NCBI GenBank assembly: GCA_001692895.1
Contig: KV748226.1
Coordinates: 498,329 to 562,328, forward strand
From: Cenococcum geophilum 1.58
Taxonomy: Eukaryota > Ascomycota > Dothideomycetes > Gloniales > Gloniaceae
Direction: 5' to 3'
DNA length: 64,000 nucleotides
The notes beneath the pieces are model-generated. The model searched no databases, was not told the DNA's origin, and worked only from the letters and a program-made list of their open reading frames with translations. The translations under genes and the position numbers were made by a program. Positions 25,345 through 38,150 of the stretch are shown piece by piece; the stretch's first letter is position 1; every line of letters begins with the position of its first letter.

Positions 25345-27803
25345 TTCGCGTCTTATGCTTAGATCCTTAAAGTTAACTTGCTTTTTAATCTTAGTATTAA
25401 CGTTTCGATCTTTAGGCCAAACACTATATTCCCCTAGTAAGTCCTTTAGGTCCATATATCTATCTCCCAGTCTAGTTACTGTTTATACTATAGATTCTCT
25501 AATCTATAAGGAAGCTCCTGGCCTCTTATCTATAGGTGTCTTTATTTGTACTCCGAATTCTTAATCCCTTAGATTCTTTAATCTCGAGCTTGCTTCTAAC
25601 TTAAGCCTTGCTCCTGCCTTAGTTTAACTAGGCTTTCTTAGTGTTCTTATCTCGTCTTAAGAGTCTTATGCCTATAGGAAACTCTGCCCCGAGCTTATTT
25701 GTATATCTTTAAACTAAGCTACTGCTCTGCTCCATTGGTTTTTGTCTATAGTAGGTCCTTAAGCTTACCTCATCTCATTTTAAGAATCTTAGTCCTCTCT
25801 TATCTCATTTTAAGAATCTTAAGCCTGTGGCTTTTTACCTTTATTAAGTGCCAAAGTGGTTTACTATCCTACTTCTCTTACGTCTTGTAAAGCGATAGAC
25901 ATTATATCTAGTGGGGTCTTAATCCCTACTAATGTTCCCTATTCTATAGTGGAATCATCCTCTACTTCTAGTATAATATCTTAGAGGTCCGCATGCTCCT
26001 AGTAAGCTGCTCTCGTTACTGCCTTTATTAAATTTATCGTCCTTAATATCCGGTCTGCAAACTGGTTTGTTAGTTCCTCTATACTCTATAGATTTTGGCT
26101 CCTATAGCTAATAGCTTACGCTATACTTAGTGTCTTTATAAATCTAGCATGTATTATTATAATAAAATACGAAACTTCTAATTAAATATTCTTTTGTTCC
26201 TTATAGTACACTATTATCCCTTTATACGTGTATATCTCCTACTATTAGTTAGGTTCCCTTCATTATATAGTAACTCTAACTATCTTTATAATCCCTTATA
26301 AAGTAACCTTATTTTCCGCAATTTATATAAGCTCCATCTTTAAACTATTAACTTTATTATAGAGTCCGCCTAAACGTCTTCTACTATTAAGATCCTTAGT
26401 TTAGCCTTTGCTTCTTAGTCCTATAATTACTAGATTCTTAACCTTTAAGTTTCTATAGTTTCTTACTCCATCTCTTATAGGCTTCTTTAGTACTACTTAG
26501 GTCTATTAGCTCTGCGCCATACTATAGTTTCTAACTTAGCTTTAGTTAATACGTACTTTGCGCCTTATATAACTATAGAACTCTATCCTAACCTCTCTTA
26601 GTCTATTCCCTTTAGTAGATCTAATTATTAATCTTAATCGCTTAATCTATTAACTCCCTTAGGGTATCCGCATCTTTTATTAGAATAATTACGTTCTAGA
26701 CTTTAGCCTTAAGTCCTTACTTATACTGTGCCATAAGCGCCCTATTATTTTACTTAACTTGTATAGCTAGCGTCTAGAACTATGTTATGTACTTAATTAC
26801 TAAAGTTCGTTGCGTAATGTCTTGGAGTTTTTTTTCCGCCGTAGTTATTAATTCCGGGTCTCTAAATATTTGCGTAAGTTGCTCTGCAAATCCTTCCTAG
26901 CTTAAGAATATAAACCACACGTCTTGGTTAGTAGTCGTCATTCCGTTCGTTTATATCTCCGTAAAATAAGGTTTAAACTACTCTAGTGCTTTTCCTGATA
27001 AGAATAGTCCTATATAGGCTATTTAATCTATAGGTATTAGTAGCTTTACCCCTTCCTATAAGACTTTAAAGTGCATTTATATAAGAAATCCCTTAAGCTT
27101 TAACCTTTCTCCTAAGAATCTCTTAATAGATAGTAACTTAACCTTCGCTACTCCAATCCCATTAACCCTCTCTTCTAACGCTGTATTATTAGCTGTTAAC
27201 TAGTTAATTACCTCTTATAACTATCCGACCGTTATAGGTTGCTATAAGTTAGTATCTGCTATACTAGTGTCACCTGACCTTAAAGTAGTTGCCTCTATCG
27301 ATAGTGTTATGGTGGCTGCTTTTAGTGGCATGTTGTTTGACTTTCTGTATTTGATACTATAACTATGGTAGTAATTATATAACGGAACCTTATAGCAGGA
27401 ACTACGGTGGGCTCGTTAATAGGCTAGGTATATAGAAAATGTAAGTATAAAAGTTAATAACATAATAATAACTGGTGGAGTAGTTGCCTAATAGATTAAC
27501 TCTAATTATATTCTAAGAATCACTATAAGAAAGGAACTATCTAGGTAGGGACTAAGGGTCCTTAAATACACAACCATACTCCTATGAAATCCTTCTTGTA
27601 CGTAATGTATATATGCTCTGTCTACTCTATTATAGATTATATAGATTATACAGATTATATAGATCACCCTACGTAACCTTAGTTACTATTCCTTGTTATA
27701 TAGCTCTACCGGTTCCATTCTGGACCGTGCTTAAATTAACCAACTAGCTTCTTCTAACTCTTCCCCAAGTAGTCGTAACATCGTACTTAAAGCGTCCGTA
27801 ATA
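25345..27803 (-). mobile_element. Gypsy fragment, 5' LTR plus gag/protease part, same family as 5358-13550, fossil
   Basis: The whole stretch is similar to the reverse complement of about 5358-7835. The LTR is at 27378-27803 (about 426 bp), then gag-like and zinc-knuckle/protease-like sequence runs leftward and stops at about 25345. It is a 5' half only. Mutation load is high, with many breaks. Confidence 0.8.
27378..27803 (-). repeat. LTR, same family as 5358-5784
   Basis: Reverse-complement match to the nested element's LTRs, with GCGTCCGTA near the right end and AACGGAACCTTATAG near the left end. Confidence 0.85.
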
Positions 27804-29762
27804 ATTACTAGCCTATAATGTATAACTATATATAAAAATATATTTAAGTATATAGAATATGTGTATATAGGAAGACCTCTTATATAAAAGAGTAAGGAGT
27901 ACTTTAACTATTGCTAATTCTAATATAAAGATAGCGAGATATTTTAATTAACTTTGTAGTTAACCTGCCTAATAGTAATAGGTTTACAAATATTATAGTA
28001 GTTATTAACTATCTTATAAAAATATAATATATAATTCCTATAGACTTAATTAATGCAATATTAGTAGCCGAATATTTTATTAAGTATGTCTTTAAGCTAT
28101 ATAGACTTCCTAATTTAATAATATCTAACTATAAAAGCTAGTTTGTTTTAGACTTCTAGTAAGCCCTATATAAATAATTAAGTATATAAATACAACTCTT
28201 AACTGTATTTTATTTTAAGATAGACGGTTAAACTAAAATTACAAACGTAATTATAGAATAATATCTATAAATATACTACTTTTACCTATAAAATAACTGG
28301 GAAAAGTGGCTACCTTTAGCTAAGTTTACTATAAATAATATAAGAAATAAATTAATAGGTATAACGCCGTTCTACACAACCTACGGATAAGACCCTTAAC
28401 TTAGATTTAAACTATAACCTAAAATTAATATAATAGGACCTATAATTAAAAGGATTTAACTAATTAATATATATAACTTTGCTAATTAAATAAAGTAGTT
28501 AACGGAACTATTATAAAGTAAATTAGCGTACGCTTAAATAGTATAGGAATGGCATATAAACAAAGAATAAGCTCCTGCATAGGACTTTAAGGAAGGTAAT
28601 ATAGTTTACCTAAATATATAAAACCTAAAGACTTAACAACCCTTTAAAAAAAACCTAATTAGAAGTTTATAGGCCTATACCAAATTAAGAAAAGACTAAG
28701 CCCGTACGCTTATAAGCTTAAACTACTAACTAAAATAAAAATATATCCGACGTTTTATATAAGCTTACTATAACTTTTAAAGAATAAACCTATAACTTAT
28801 ATAGTGCTGCTGCTACCTTTTATAATTATTAACAACGGTAACGGTTTTTACTTTATTAACTTAATTAATAATATATAATAAAAAATTTAATCTAAATAAT
28901 TTAAACTCCTTATTAAGTGGGAAGGATATAAAATATAAACTTAAGAAACCTATAACTAGATTAAGACTAATACGCCTTCTCTAGTAAAAGAATTCTATAA
29001 AGACTATTCTTTATAGCCTACTTTAGCTAAATAAACATAATATAAAGGTAAATAACTACTACCTAATACAAATATACGAAATATAATAGCAGGAAGCTTA
29101 AAATTAAAAAGAACTTAAAATACGTTATAATATTTATAATACGATTACGTAATATATAAGATATTAAGGAACTTTAACTGCTGGTTAAAGTTATCTAATT
29201 AGTTAGATCTGCCTTACTAAGACTTACTATAAAGATATTAGTTCTGCTTACCGCCTTAACTAAGCTAATAGCGATTTTCTATTCTAGGGATGGAAAATCC
29301 TAATTAGCCTATTTAACGATAGAATTGTTAAAACTTTATACCGCTACCTAACGTAAAAATATAATATATAATAAGTTATAAGTCTTAATTAAAATTAAAT
29401 TATTTGGACCTTTAGCTAAAAGGGGGGGTACTATAACGGGACTAGCCTAGTTATAGTAGGAATATCTTAGTAAAACACTTAATAAATAAATCCTAACGCT
29501 TTAACCGAATTCTGCTAGATTAATTAAATTTTACTAATGTCTGTTAAAGACCGCGTATATATATACGCACGCATTAACTACTAAGCCCATAACTATTTAA
29601 TTATATAATTCTCTTATTATTCCTTTCTCTTCTTTATATAGCGTCTTGTTCTTAGCGAGAGCTATATACCCTTAGATTTAGATAGAATTTATATTATTCC
29701 TTTAAATCTTCCCTAAAGTCTCTCCGCGCCCTTATAGCGACGTTAAGGCGGGAAACGTTACA
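27804..29762 (+). mobile_element. Gypsy LTR element, 3' half (integrase, chromodomain, LTR), fossil
   Basis: Integrase-like sequence from about 27950 to 28400, a chromodomain-like stretch near 28895-29020, a polypurine tract just before 29432 and an LTR at 29432-29762 (331 bp, ending TTACA). The LTR is related to that of the minus-strand 5' half at 16806-18609, so both may belong to one family. Heavily TA-mutated. Confidence 0.75.
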
Positions 29763-31506
29763 ATTAATATTAGAAGTAGTAGTTAATTAAAGGCCTTTTA
29801 TTAAGCAGTTTAATCGACTATATTAACTCTAATAGAGCTTTAACTACACCTTAGTTAACAAGCCTAAATATTAATCTTATTGGCTATAAGCCAGTTATAG
29901 AGGCAGAAAAGCTAGCCTAGTAAGATATATCCAATAGAGCTTCTTATTTAATTAAATTTAATATAGAAATAGAGCCTCCGGAGCCCTTACCACTGCTTTC
30001 CTTTCTTACTACTAATATTATTACTAACCTTAATATCTACCTTTTTAAGTCTCTACGGGCGCGGAGGATAATTTTAGCTATATTTTAATACTATATTAGG
30101 TAAATTAAGGTTATCTTTTAATCGGGTAATGTTAATATTTGTATATACAGAGGTACTGCCAAAAATCCGTAATAAAATACCATGAATTCTATACAAATTG
30201 CCTAATTCGGATAGCGAGCTGATAGCGTAACAGTTAGCGTACCTGATTTTGACGTAGCAGACAGCAAGCAATCTACTTGGCTGCAGTTAGTCAGCTATAA
30301 GGCCTCAAAGTTCGCTATCCGCTAACTATTAGACACACTGCCTTAAGATCTTCCCTTAAGCTAAGAATACTAGAGAAATATACTAATATATTTAATTAGG
30401 GGCCTAACTAGAACCCTTATAGAAGACTACTGGCCTATAATTAGTATACAATTAAATTACTAAGGTATTATTATTATTAATTCTTAATTAACGTCTAATG
30501 CGGTCCTAATTAAGGTTTATATAAATTACTACTATAATATAGGTACAAAAAACCTCTAAGGGAGAGGTAAGTGGTAATATAGAGTGTACCCCTCTAGGTA
30601 ACACGCCTGTACTATAACATGCGGAACGTTAATCCCCCAACGTAAATTTTGACCTAAGTTTATAAGTAATAAGCTAATTAATTTTAGAGCTTTATTATAT
30701 AGACTTTAATTAATATATATAGAGATAAGGTTTTCTAGGGGGAGACCCTCTAGGACCCCCCTATATAGAGCTTTTACTTAATTTAGAAGTAGTAGTAAGA
30801 TTAAGGCGCCTTGGTTACTGCTAGGTAAGGATCTACTATAGTGATTAAGGCGCCCTACTTAAGCTGGGCTTAAGGATTATATTGGTTACGAATCTAATAT
30901 ATATTTAGACTGCAGAGCTTTAATATAGAGCCCTCTACGTAGGATCTAATATAGTAGATTATAATTCTAATTTAAAGCTTTATATACTAAATATTTTTAA
31001 TATCTAATAACTAAATCGCTATATAGCTGGAATTAAAGTAAGTCTACTACCCTAACTTAATTAAATACGCGTATAGAAAGAGATATAACTATATATAGAG
31101 ACGTCTAACATAATTAAGTAACTACGTTATTGCCCACCTAGTTTAGATGTATAATAACGTAATAGCTTAGTAATAACGTAATAGCTTAGCGCCGAGTAAT
31201 AGGAGGGGGGAGGAGGGGGAGGAGATTAGGGATGGCTTAGCCACTGTAAAAAGGTTATAATATTAGTGTGGTGTTAAACTTTAAAAATCGTGTCCCGGGA
31301 GCTTAATTAACGACACCTATATAAAACGTTAATAACGTTTAATTATAGAGCTTTAAACCGGTAGATCTCCTAAAAATGCCTATTATAAGCAGCTCTAAGT
31401 ACAAAATCTAGAATATTTAGTAGTAGTGTAAGTATAGGACGGGGGTATATATTTGCGTTCCCAAATGTCGTTACATAACGCAATTTTTAGGTAACGAAAA
31501 CCGCCG
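29763..31506. other. AT-rich sequence, no gene recognised
   Basis: TA-mutated sequence of unknown origin. Around 30190-30340 a plus-strand stretch reads as protein-like (VTVSVPDFDVADSKQSTW) and suggests a decayed transposon open reading frame, but the family is not recognised. About 31300-31430 resembles 33100-33245 as a diverged direct repeat sharing GTAGATCT and AAGCAGCTCTA. Confidence 0.4.
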
Positions 31507-32490
31507 TTAACGTTACTTAACTAACACCTACCAGAGGTTCCTCCATCCTTCCTATCTCCTCTCTTACCCGTCTTCTTATCCGATACTATTTGTAACCGAC
31601 TACTGGTGCTCTGCTGAGCCTACCCTTGACTTACTTAACGACTCGCTCACCTTGACTCGTTCACTGACTCGAGCCACCGACTCGACCACTGACTCGGTCG
31701 ATGACTCGGTCAATTGACCCTTTCTTTTCTCATTATCTATACCTTCCTCATGTATATATATAGACCCTTTAGACCTCCATTTACAATCAAGTCGCTTATT
31801 TAATTCTCCCACACTGCAAAGCTTATACTATTTATATCGCCATATTAACCAATAAATCCCTTAGTAGAGACTAGGGAGGGGTATTAAAGCGCCTCTAGCT
31901 CTTATAAGGAAGAAAAAAGAAGAAGAAAGGAAGGTGTAAAGGGAGTATTTATAGACGGGAGGAGGCCTATAAACGGGAGATTAGGCAGCTATAATATAGA
32001 CATTAACGTTACTTAACTAACACCTACCAGACACCCCTCCGTCCTTCCTATCTCCTCTCTTACCTATCTTCTCGTTAGATACTATCTATATCGCCACATT
32101 AACCAATAGATCCCTTAGTGGGGATTAGGGAGGAGTATTAGAGCACCTCTAGCTCTTATAAGGAAGAAGAAAAGAAGAGAGGAAGGTATAAAGGAGGGAG
32201 TATTTATAGACGGGAGGAGGCCTGCGAGTATAGGAGATTAGGCAGCTATAATATAGCCAGTAATATTGCTCGACTAATACATACCGGAGGCTCCTCCGTC
32301 CTTCCTATCCTTTCTTACCCGTCTTGTTGTCCGATACTATTTATATTGCCATATTAACTAATAAATCCCTTAGTGGGGACTAGGGAGGGGTATTAGAGCA
32401 CCTCTAGCTCTTATAAGGAAGAAGAAAGAAGAAAAGAGGAAGGTATAGAGGAGGGAGTATTTATAGACGGGAGGAGGCCCTGCGAGCACG
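31507..32490. repeat. Three-unit tandem array of about 256 bp
   Basis: Units start near 31507, 32002 and about 32258. Each contains CCTCCGTCCTTCCTATC, then GATACTATTT, CCCTTAGT, TAGCTCTTATAAGGAAGAAG and GTATTTATAGACGGGAGGAGGCC. Units two and three are about 256 bp apart; the first is longer because it carries a 233-bp insertion (31592-31824). No coding frame. Function unknown. Confidence 0.85.
31592..31824 (-). mobile_element. Short non-autonomous element, copy 2, inserted in a tandem unit
   Basis: 233 bp inserted into the first tandem unit and flanked by a duplicated ATACTATTT (31583-31591 and 31825-31833). The other two units show the same site empty. Reverse complement matches 15643-15863. 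The middle carries a degenerate GACTCG-rich minisatellite (about 31618-31710) not found in the other copy. The apparent open frame on the minus strand, rich in Ser/Glu/Val, is a by-product of that repeat. Confidence 0.85.
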
Positions 32491-32602
32491 TAATTTGGTA
32501 AGTACTAATAGCATAAGATTCTCGTATAAGATGGGCTTAATTGCTTACCAAAATACGGGGTGTCTCTGTTACTGTAGTGGCTACTGCAGTAGTAGAGACG
32601 CC
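32489..32602. repeat. Inverted repeats / hairpins left of the Helitron
   Basis: Two structures. About 32489-32557 has ends CGTAATTTGGTAAG and CTTACCAAAATACG, which are inverted copies. 32559-32602 is a 44-nt hairpin with 20-nt arms (GGTGTCTCTGTTACTGTAGT and its partner) around a GGCT loop; the four mismatches are all transitions and pair as G-T. Either could be a small element or part of a Helitron end. Confidence 0.6.
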
Positions 32603-32639
32603 TTAAATATTTAATATAACCGACTACTAAGGCTATTAA

Positions 32640-35600
32640 TAAGTGAAAGGTAGGCTACCAATGTAGTGCGAACAATGTAGTTATTAATATTGTTTATAGC
32701 CTATTTTTGCTTCTAGTATACGCGTAGATTATCCTTATATTTAGCGTAGAGCTGGTTATAGGCAGTAAGCCAGTTTAGGTCTAGCTTTGCTATTAATATA
32801 GCTGTAGGTAGTATGTCCCTTAGTATAAGCCGACTTAGTAGTTCTAGCTTTAAAAGATCGTCTTTCTTCTTAAATAGGTCGATATACTACTATACCTCAT
32901 TAGTTTTAGCTGTGTCTTAGATAATAAAGAACTATTAAATCTAATTAGATGGCTTATTAAGGATAAGGTTGATTTTTAATTCGGTAGAAGTTGTTATTTT
33001 TAGAATTTAACAGGTCTAGGTTAGGGTCCAGCTAGCGTCTTAGCAAAACCTTATTTGGACGTTCCAAACTTTTAATTTAATTCGTTAGTTTAGATCACTA
33101 AAATCCAAAATTTTGTCACGGGGAGCGCGATTAATGACCCCTACTAACAGCTCTAACCACGTCTAATTTTTGATTTATAAATCAGTAGATCTATAGGTAA
33201 TAGTTATTGTAAGCAGCTCTAGGTGCAGTATATATAAAATATTAACTATAGTATAGAGAAGTCATAGCTGCTAATATGCGGTCCTAAGTATTCTCGGAGG
33301 TCACGTAACTTCTTATATAAGCAACATTTCCGCCCTTTAAAAAAATAAAATAATTCCAAAAATCGATTAACGCTATAGACAGCAGTAATGTTAATCCGGC
33401 AGTACTGCTAATTCTCCCTATATACTATTATATATATATTTAACAACTCTAAAAGCGGTAAGAAGGTAGGACGGTTAGGGGGGTTAAAATTTAGAAAATT
33501 AGATTTCGCGGTTAAGCTGTTTAAAAGTTAGGAAACTAAGACAAATACTATATTCTCCGCTTACCTCTAAGCCAGTATATAATTTCCTAATTAGGAAAAG
33601 TCGTTTACGAGTAGTTACTGCTACCTCTGTGCAAAATCTTCTTATTATACCTCTTTAGTCTTACTTATAGATAACTAAAATCGTTCTATATTAAATCTAT
33701 GTTTAAATATAAGCCCTAAAAGCTTCTTAACTTATAAGATTGCTACATAGGTTAGCCTAGCTGTTTTATCCATTTCCTTAACATCTAGAACTACCCGGCT
33801 AAGTATTAGGCCCTAGCTTTTATATACGGTAAGAGCAAAAGCTAGAGTAATTAGAAATTGACGCCGTAAGTAAGAGCCTCTTATACCCTCCTACTTATAA
33901 AGTACGGAAAATATAGGGACAACTTTCTTACTATCTTGCTGAGTAAATAGGGTAGGTCCGTTATACCTATTTATTGTAATTAGTAGTAACTAAAGCTGAT
34001 CCTTTTTAATATCCGCGTGTCCCTTCTATATAACATCTTTAATTATACTAGTAGTACCGTTTACTAAGCCTAGTTTAATCCAGATATTCTATATTAGCAT
34101 TACTTTTACGCCAATATATAGGGCTAGATTATCTATAGTATCGCACTAATTAGGAGTAACTTTCCATATACCTACACTAGTGTTAACTAACTTAATAGCC
34201 ACTACTAGCTGTAAAAGGTTGCGAAGCTAAGTAGTGTTATACTTACTTATAGCAGCGCGTGTGCCATATAGCCATTACGTTATTAAAGCCCGCAACCTTA
34301 TTAGTGGATAGGCCCTGCTTACACCTAGTTAAAAGAAGCTTCTAGGTTAATTTACTTATAAAATCACTACGTAGCTCCGTAAGGGCAGTCCTAAATATAG
34401 AGCTCTTAGCGTTATTACCGCCCTGCCGTATAACTTGATTTAGAATAGCAGTTTGGTTAATTACTTTATAGGCTTCTTTTCCGTAGCTAGCGAGCTCTAA
34501 CGGCCTAGCGGGTAGATTGCTATATAAGGCCGCCTGATTTATAAGGGGAAGCTAATAGAAATCGCCTACTAGTAAGATATTTAAGCCTTTAAAGTAGTCG
34601 TTGCTACGCGTAAGGTAGATCTAATAAAGGTAGTAATTAATTTAGGCCAGATGTACTTACCTAATTATAGATTTCTTATTAAGGACGAGATAGTAAATAT
34701 CCTTAAAAGCCTATTATAGAGGCGTAAGACTGGTAGCAGGCAAGTCCTTAAACGGGCGATTTACTAGCAACCTTAATAGATCGTATATAGTTCTGCCGTT
34801 AATATTAAAGACAGCTACCCTAGTAGGGGCCGCTTAAGCCAATGGCATTAGCTTACTATTAGCCCTTACTATATTACAGAGCGTAGTAGAGAGGATAGTA
34901 ATAAGATATAATTTGCTAGTTCCTGCCTCTCTATTAACATTAATCTATAGTAGGGAGGGGCTAACGCCCACTTAGATCTGCCTATAGTAATTAACTATAA
35001 TATTATAGATATAACGCTAACCTGGTTATAAGGAGGACGGAGTTGCTATTTAGGATAGGCGGCTCTACGGTAGAGACTGTAGCCGTGCTTCCTGCTAATA
35101 AGTCCTCTTATTAAGCTGCGGGTACGTACCCCAATATATACTCTAGTTATAGTTATAATTAAGCTCCCTATTACCAAGCCTGTTAGGATTCTTAATTTTA
35201 ACTTTATTGGTATTTTAAATGCGGGCATATAGGGCCTTAAAGGACTAGTATAGCTCCAAGTTATCTGCGAAATCGCCCTTAAACTTATTAATATTATTAG
35301 TAGTTTTATAACCTTCCTCTAGTTTCTAATTATAGAAGTAGTTAGGCGGGTGCTAATAAGAGTTAATATAAGCCTAATAGGAAGCCATATAATTAGGGGC
35401 CCCAAATCTATTAGTATAAATAGCTACTTCCTTATACTCCCTCTATGGATAATAAAGAATAAGCTTTATACGGCAGAACTTAGGATACTACAAATAGGAA
35501 GGATTGCCTTTATATTACGGAAAGTATAATATAACTTAAGGCCTTGCTCTTAGTTAACGCTTATAAGTAGAGTAATTAAAATAAAGTAGAAAATTAAGGA

Positions 35601-38150
35601 AAGTAACGTCCTCTACCCTATCTAGGCGGCGCTTATATTTCTTATAGTTAGATAGTCCGTACCCTCTTAGTTGCCTATCCTTAAGCTTATATATAGCGCT
35701 TTAATCGTCCTCCTAGCAGTAGTCTAAAGTTACTATATTCCTTAAGCCTTCGGAAAGGGGAATATTAAAAAGTAAATAGTATACCTCCTACGCTAACTAA
35801 TCGCGTTTAGCAATAAGCTTATTTATAAACTTAGCTACTATTAAACTAAAGGCATAAAGACTNTTAGCGTGCGGCTATACNNATTAGAGTAACTCCTAGT
35901 ANGAAGTCAACTTNTTNTCNTNCTTNCTGCAATATTTGCCTATATAGTTAACTATTACTAATATACTTATAGCGGGCGACGTATTAATATTTACCATCCA
36001 CGCCAGTATTATAGCTAAATTATAGCTATTAAGAAGCTTATTATTACGCTATGGACAGAACGTCCAGTAATATAGATTTTAATCCTTTAACACAGCGGCC
36101 TTATTATGGAGAGAGCGTAGAAAGTAAAAGCGGCACTCCTTTGCTCCGGAGCCTTTCTTTAATCTTAAGCAGTAAGATTTAGTATAATTACGGTGCCGTT
36201 AAAATTAATTAAGGCAGGCAGTAAGAAGCTCACTAGTGTTAAGCTGTTCTTTATAGCTAAGAGTAGAAGGATATTAAAGATCGGGAGGCCTAGATTAATT
36301 AGGATTTATTACGGATATAAAAGCAGCCTAGTGCTTAGTAAAAGCCGCCCTTAATTTACTAGTTAACGGATCTAGCCTTAGGGCTATTAAACTCTATAAG
36401 AAGCCATATATATAGCCGCTACCTTATACCTACCACTTATATTAGGACCAAAAGTTAGTGCTATTAAATAGACCTATAAGCATGTGCTTCCTAATCAGAT
36501 TAAAGCGGCAATATAGCTAGTAAGCAGCAATATGCGGGTTATTATTAAGATTCTAAGAAGCAATCCAGTAGCGCTAAGCCTTATTAACAGCCTTATATTT
36601 ATTAAATTAAGGCATATAAAAGTGTAGATTATACCAATATAGATTAATAGCGCTAAGTGTAAAGAATAGAGACCCGCTTTTAATATTTTTAGTATAAGCT
36701 ATAAGCTTATTTCTCTTCTACTTCTAGTAAGGCCTAGTGCCCTTAAGCTTCCGTATATACTATACAATCTTATTTAGAATCTAGTTACCCTTACTACTAT
36801 TTATAAGATTACTAAGCTTATCTAAAAATAGACTATTTTTATTTAATCGGCCGCAAAGGAAGCGGGTAGTATTAAGGGCTTACTCTCTTATAATCTGATT
36901 AAACACGTAGTAGCGAAATAAGGGATAGCGGCCAAACTAACCGTCCTAATACTTAAGTATATGCTTAGTATACGCAGCTAGGGTAACTATACGGCTTTAT
37001 AGCATATTAAAGTCGGCTTTGCCATAAGGAAATAGAGTAGGAAAGGTGCTACGCATAATAAAACTAGCTAATCGCTTAGAGAGAGGTATCTGCTATATAG
37101 TAGGAACCTCTAGCCCTGCTTATAGGTCTTATTAGTATTAAACCTCGCGACCTAAAAGCTCTAATTTATTAAGGTTAAGCACTAGATTAGAAACCAGAGT
37201 ATCCAGTATATCGTCATTAAATTTGCTATCTAGTACATTACTGCCAAGCTTAGTAGGTAGAGTAGAAGGACGTTATATAGGAGTAGTAAGGTAAGCCGTT
37301 AGGCTACTAGAATTAGACTTTAACTCTAACTCGTTAATATAAGGTAGCTACTCTAATATAGAGCCATTTTCGGGTAAGCTAGTAAGCCGGGTGCTACATA
37401 TTTTAACATTATAATAATTAGGATGATTAACCTTTAGAAAGTAAAGCCACTATACTATAGTAGAGCGCCTTATAGTATACCGCTTAGTAAACCGCCAACT
37501 TAGGTATTCGCTACCCTTTACTGCCGTAGGCCTCACGACCAGTATATCGAGTTTAGTAGGTAGTCGTAGTAGCTGCCTCTAAGTCTTTAATGTGTTCTAA
37601 CCAAAGCAGCAAACGTGGCCAATATAGCGATATTGCTGGCCGCGTACACGCACGACTTACAGATAAACGTATACGCGCGCAATTAGAAGCTCTTCTACCG
37701 CGGTAAGTATAGGTAGGAAGCCAGGAACAGGCCCTAGATCGGGCTCGTTGCTTTCACCAAATAGGGGAAAAAGGGTTAAATTATTGAGGCTATCGGCGTC
37801 CCTAATGCAGGCTTTGCATACACCTATATTGTCACCCTCCATAGCTAGGCCCATTTGGAACCACCGCTCTTTACAACAACTACATATCTCTATACATTTA
37901 GCCTATAGTATACTCCTAAACTTCTTAATTTGCTCCCAATCAACAGCCGAAATAGGGTGTAGTATAGCTAAAGCCGGAGCTTGCTGTGAGGAAGGTGGTA
38001 TTAGTACTAAAGTAGGTATTAGCGCTAGAGTAGGTATTAGCGCTAGGGTAGGTATTGGCGCTAGGGTAGGTATTAGCGCTAGAGTAGGCATTGGAGCTAA
38101 TCCCGGTAAGGACGCATTTGGGCTTTCTTAAATACCCCTTCTAGCTTTAT
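32640..38150 (-). mobile_element. Helitron (rolling-circle transposon) relic
   Basis: On the minus strand the order is that of a fungal RepHel protein. At the right end (about 37850-37560) is the Helitron-like N-terminal segment, with CKACIRDADSLNNLTLFPLF and LPILTAVEELLIARVYVY. The rep-like middle follows (about 36700-35300), then a PIF1-type helicase toward the left, readable near 34560-34240 as ALYSNLPARPLELASYGKEA and LLLTRCKQGLSTNKVAGFN. It is heavily TA-mutated with stops throughout and contains N bases at 35863-35932. Exact termini (TC at the 5' end, CTRR with hairpin at the 3' end) could not be fixed, so the borders are approximate. Confidence 0.8.
38012..38101. repeat. 18-bp minisatellite at the Helitron N-terminus
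   Basis: Five consecutive 18-bp units GTAGGTATTAGCGCTAGA with a few changes, plus a degenerate unit just before. On the Helitron (minus) strand each unit encodes a six-residue T-L-A-L/P-I-P repeat. The stretch is much less TA-mutated than its surroundings. Confidence 0.85.

Noticed and set aside
31600-31812. Minus-strand 70-codon frame rich in Ser, Glu and Val as a small gene
   Set aside because: Lies wholly inside the 233-bp inserted element and is produced by its GACTCG repeat.
38012-38101. Regular short repeats as a CRISPR-like array
   Set aside because: Units are directly adjacent with no spacers, and the organism is a fungus.
37748-38131. Plus-strand open frame with repeated VGISARVGIGA residues, possibly a novel repeat protein
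   Set aside because: It is the antisense of the Helitron N-terminal region; the periodicity comes from the 18-bp minisatellite.
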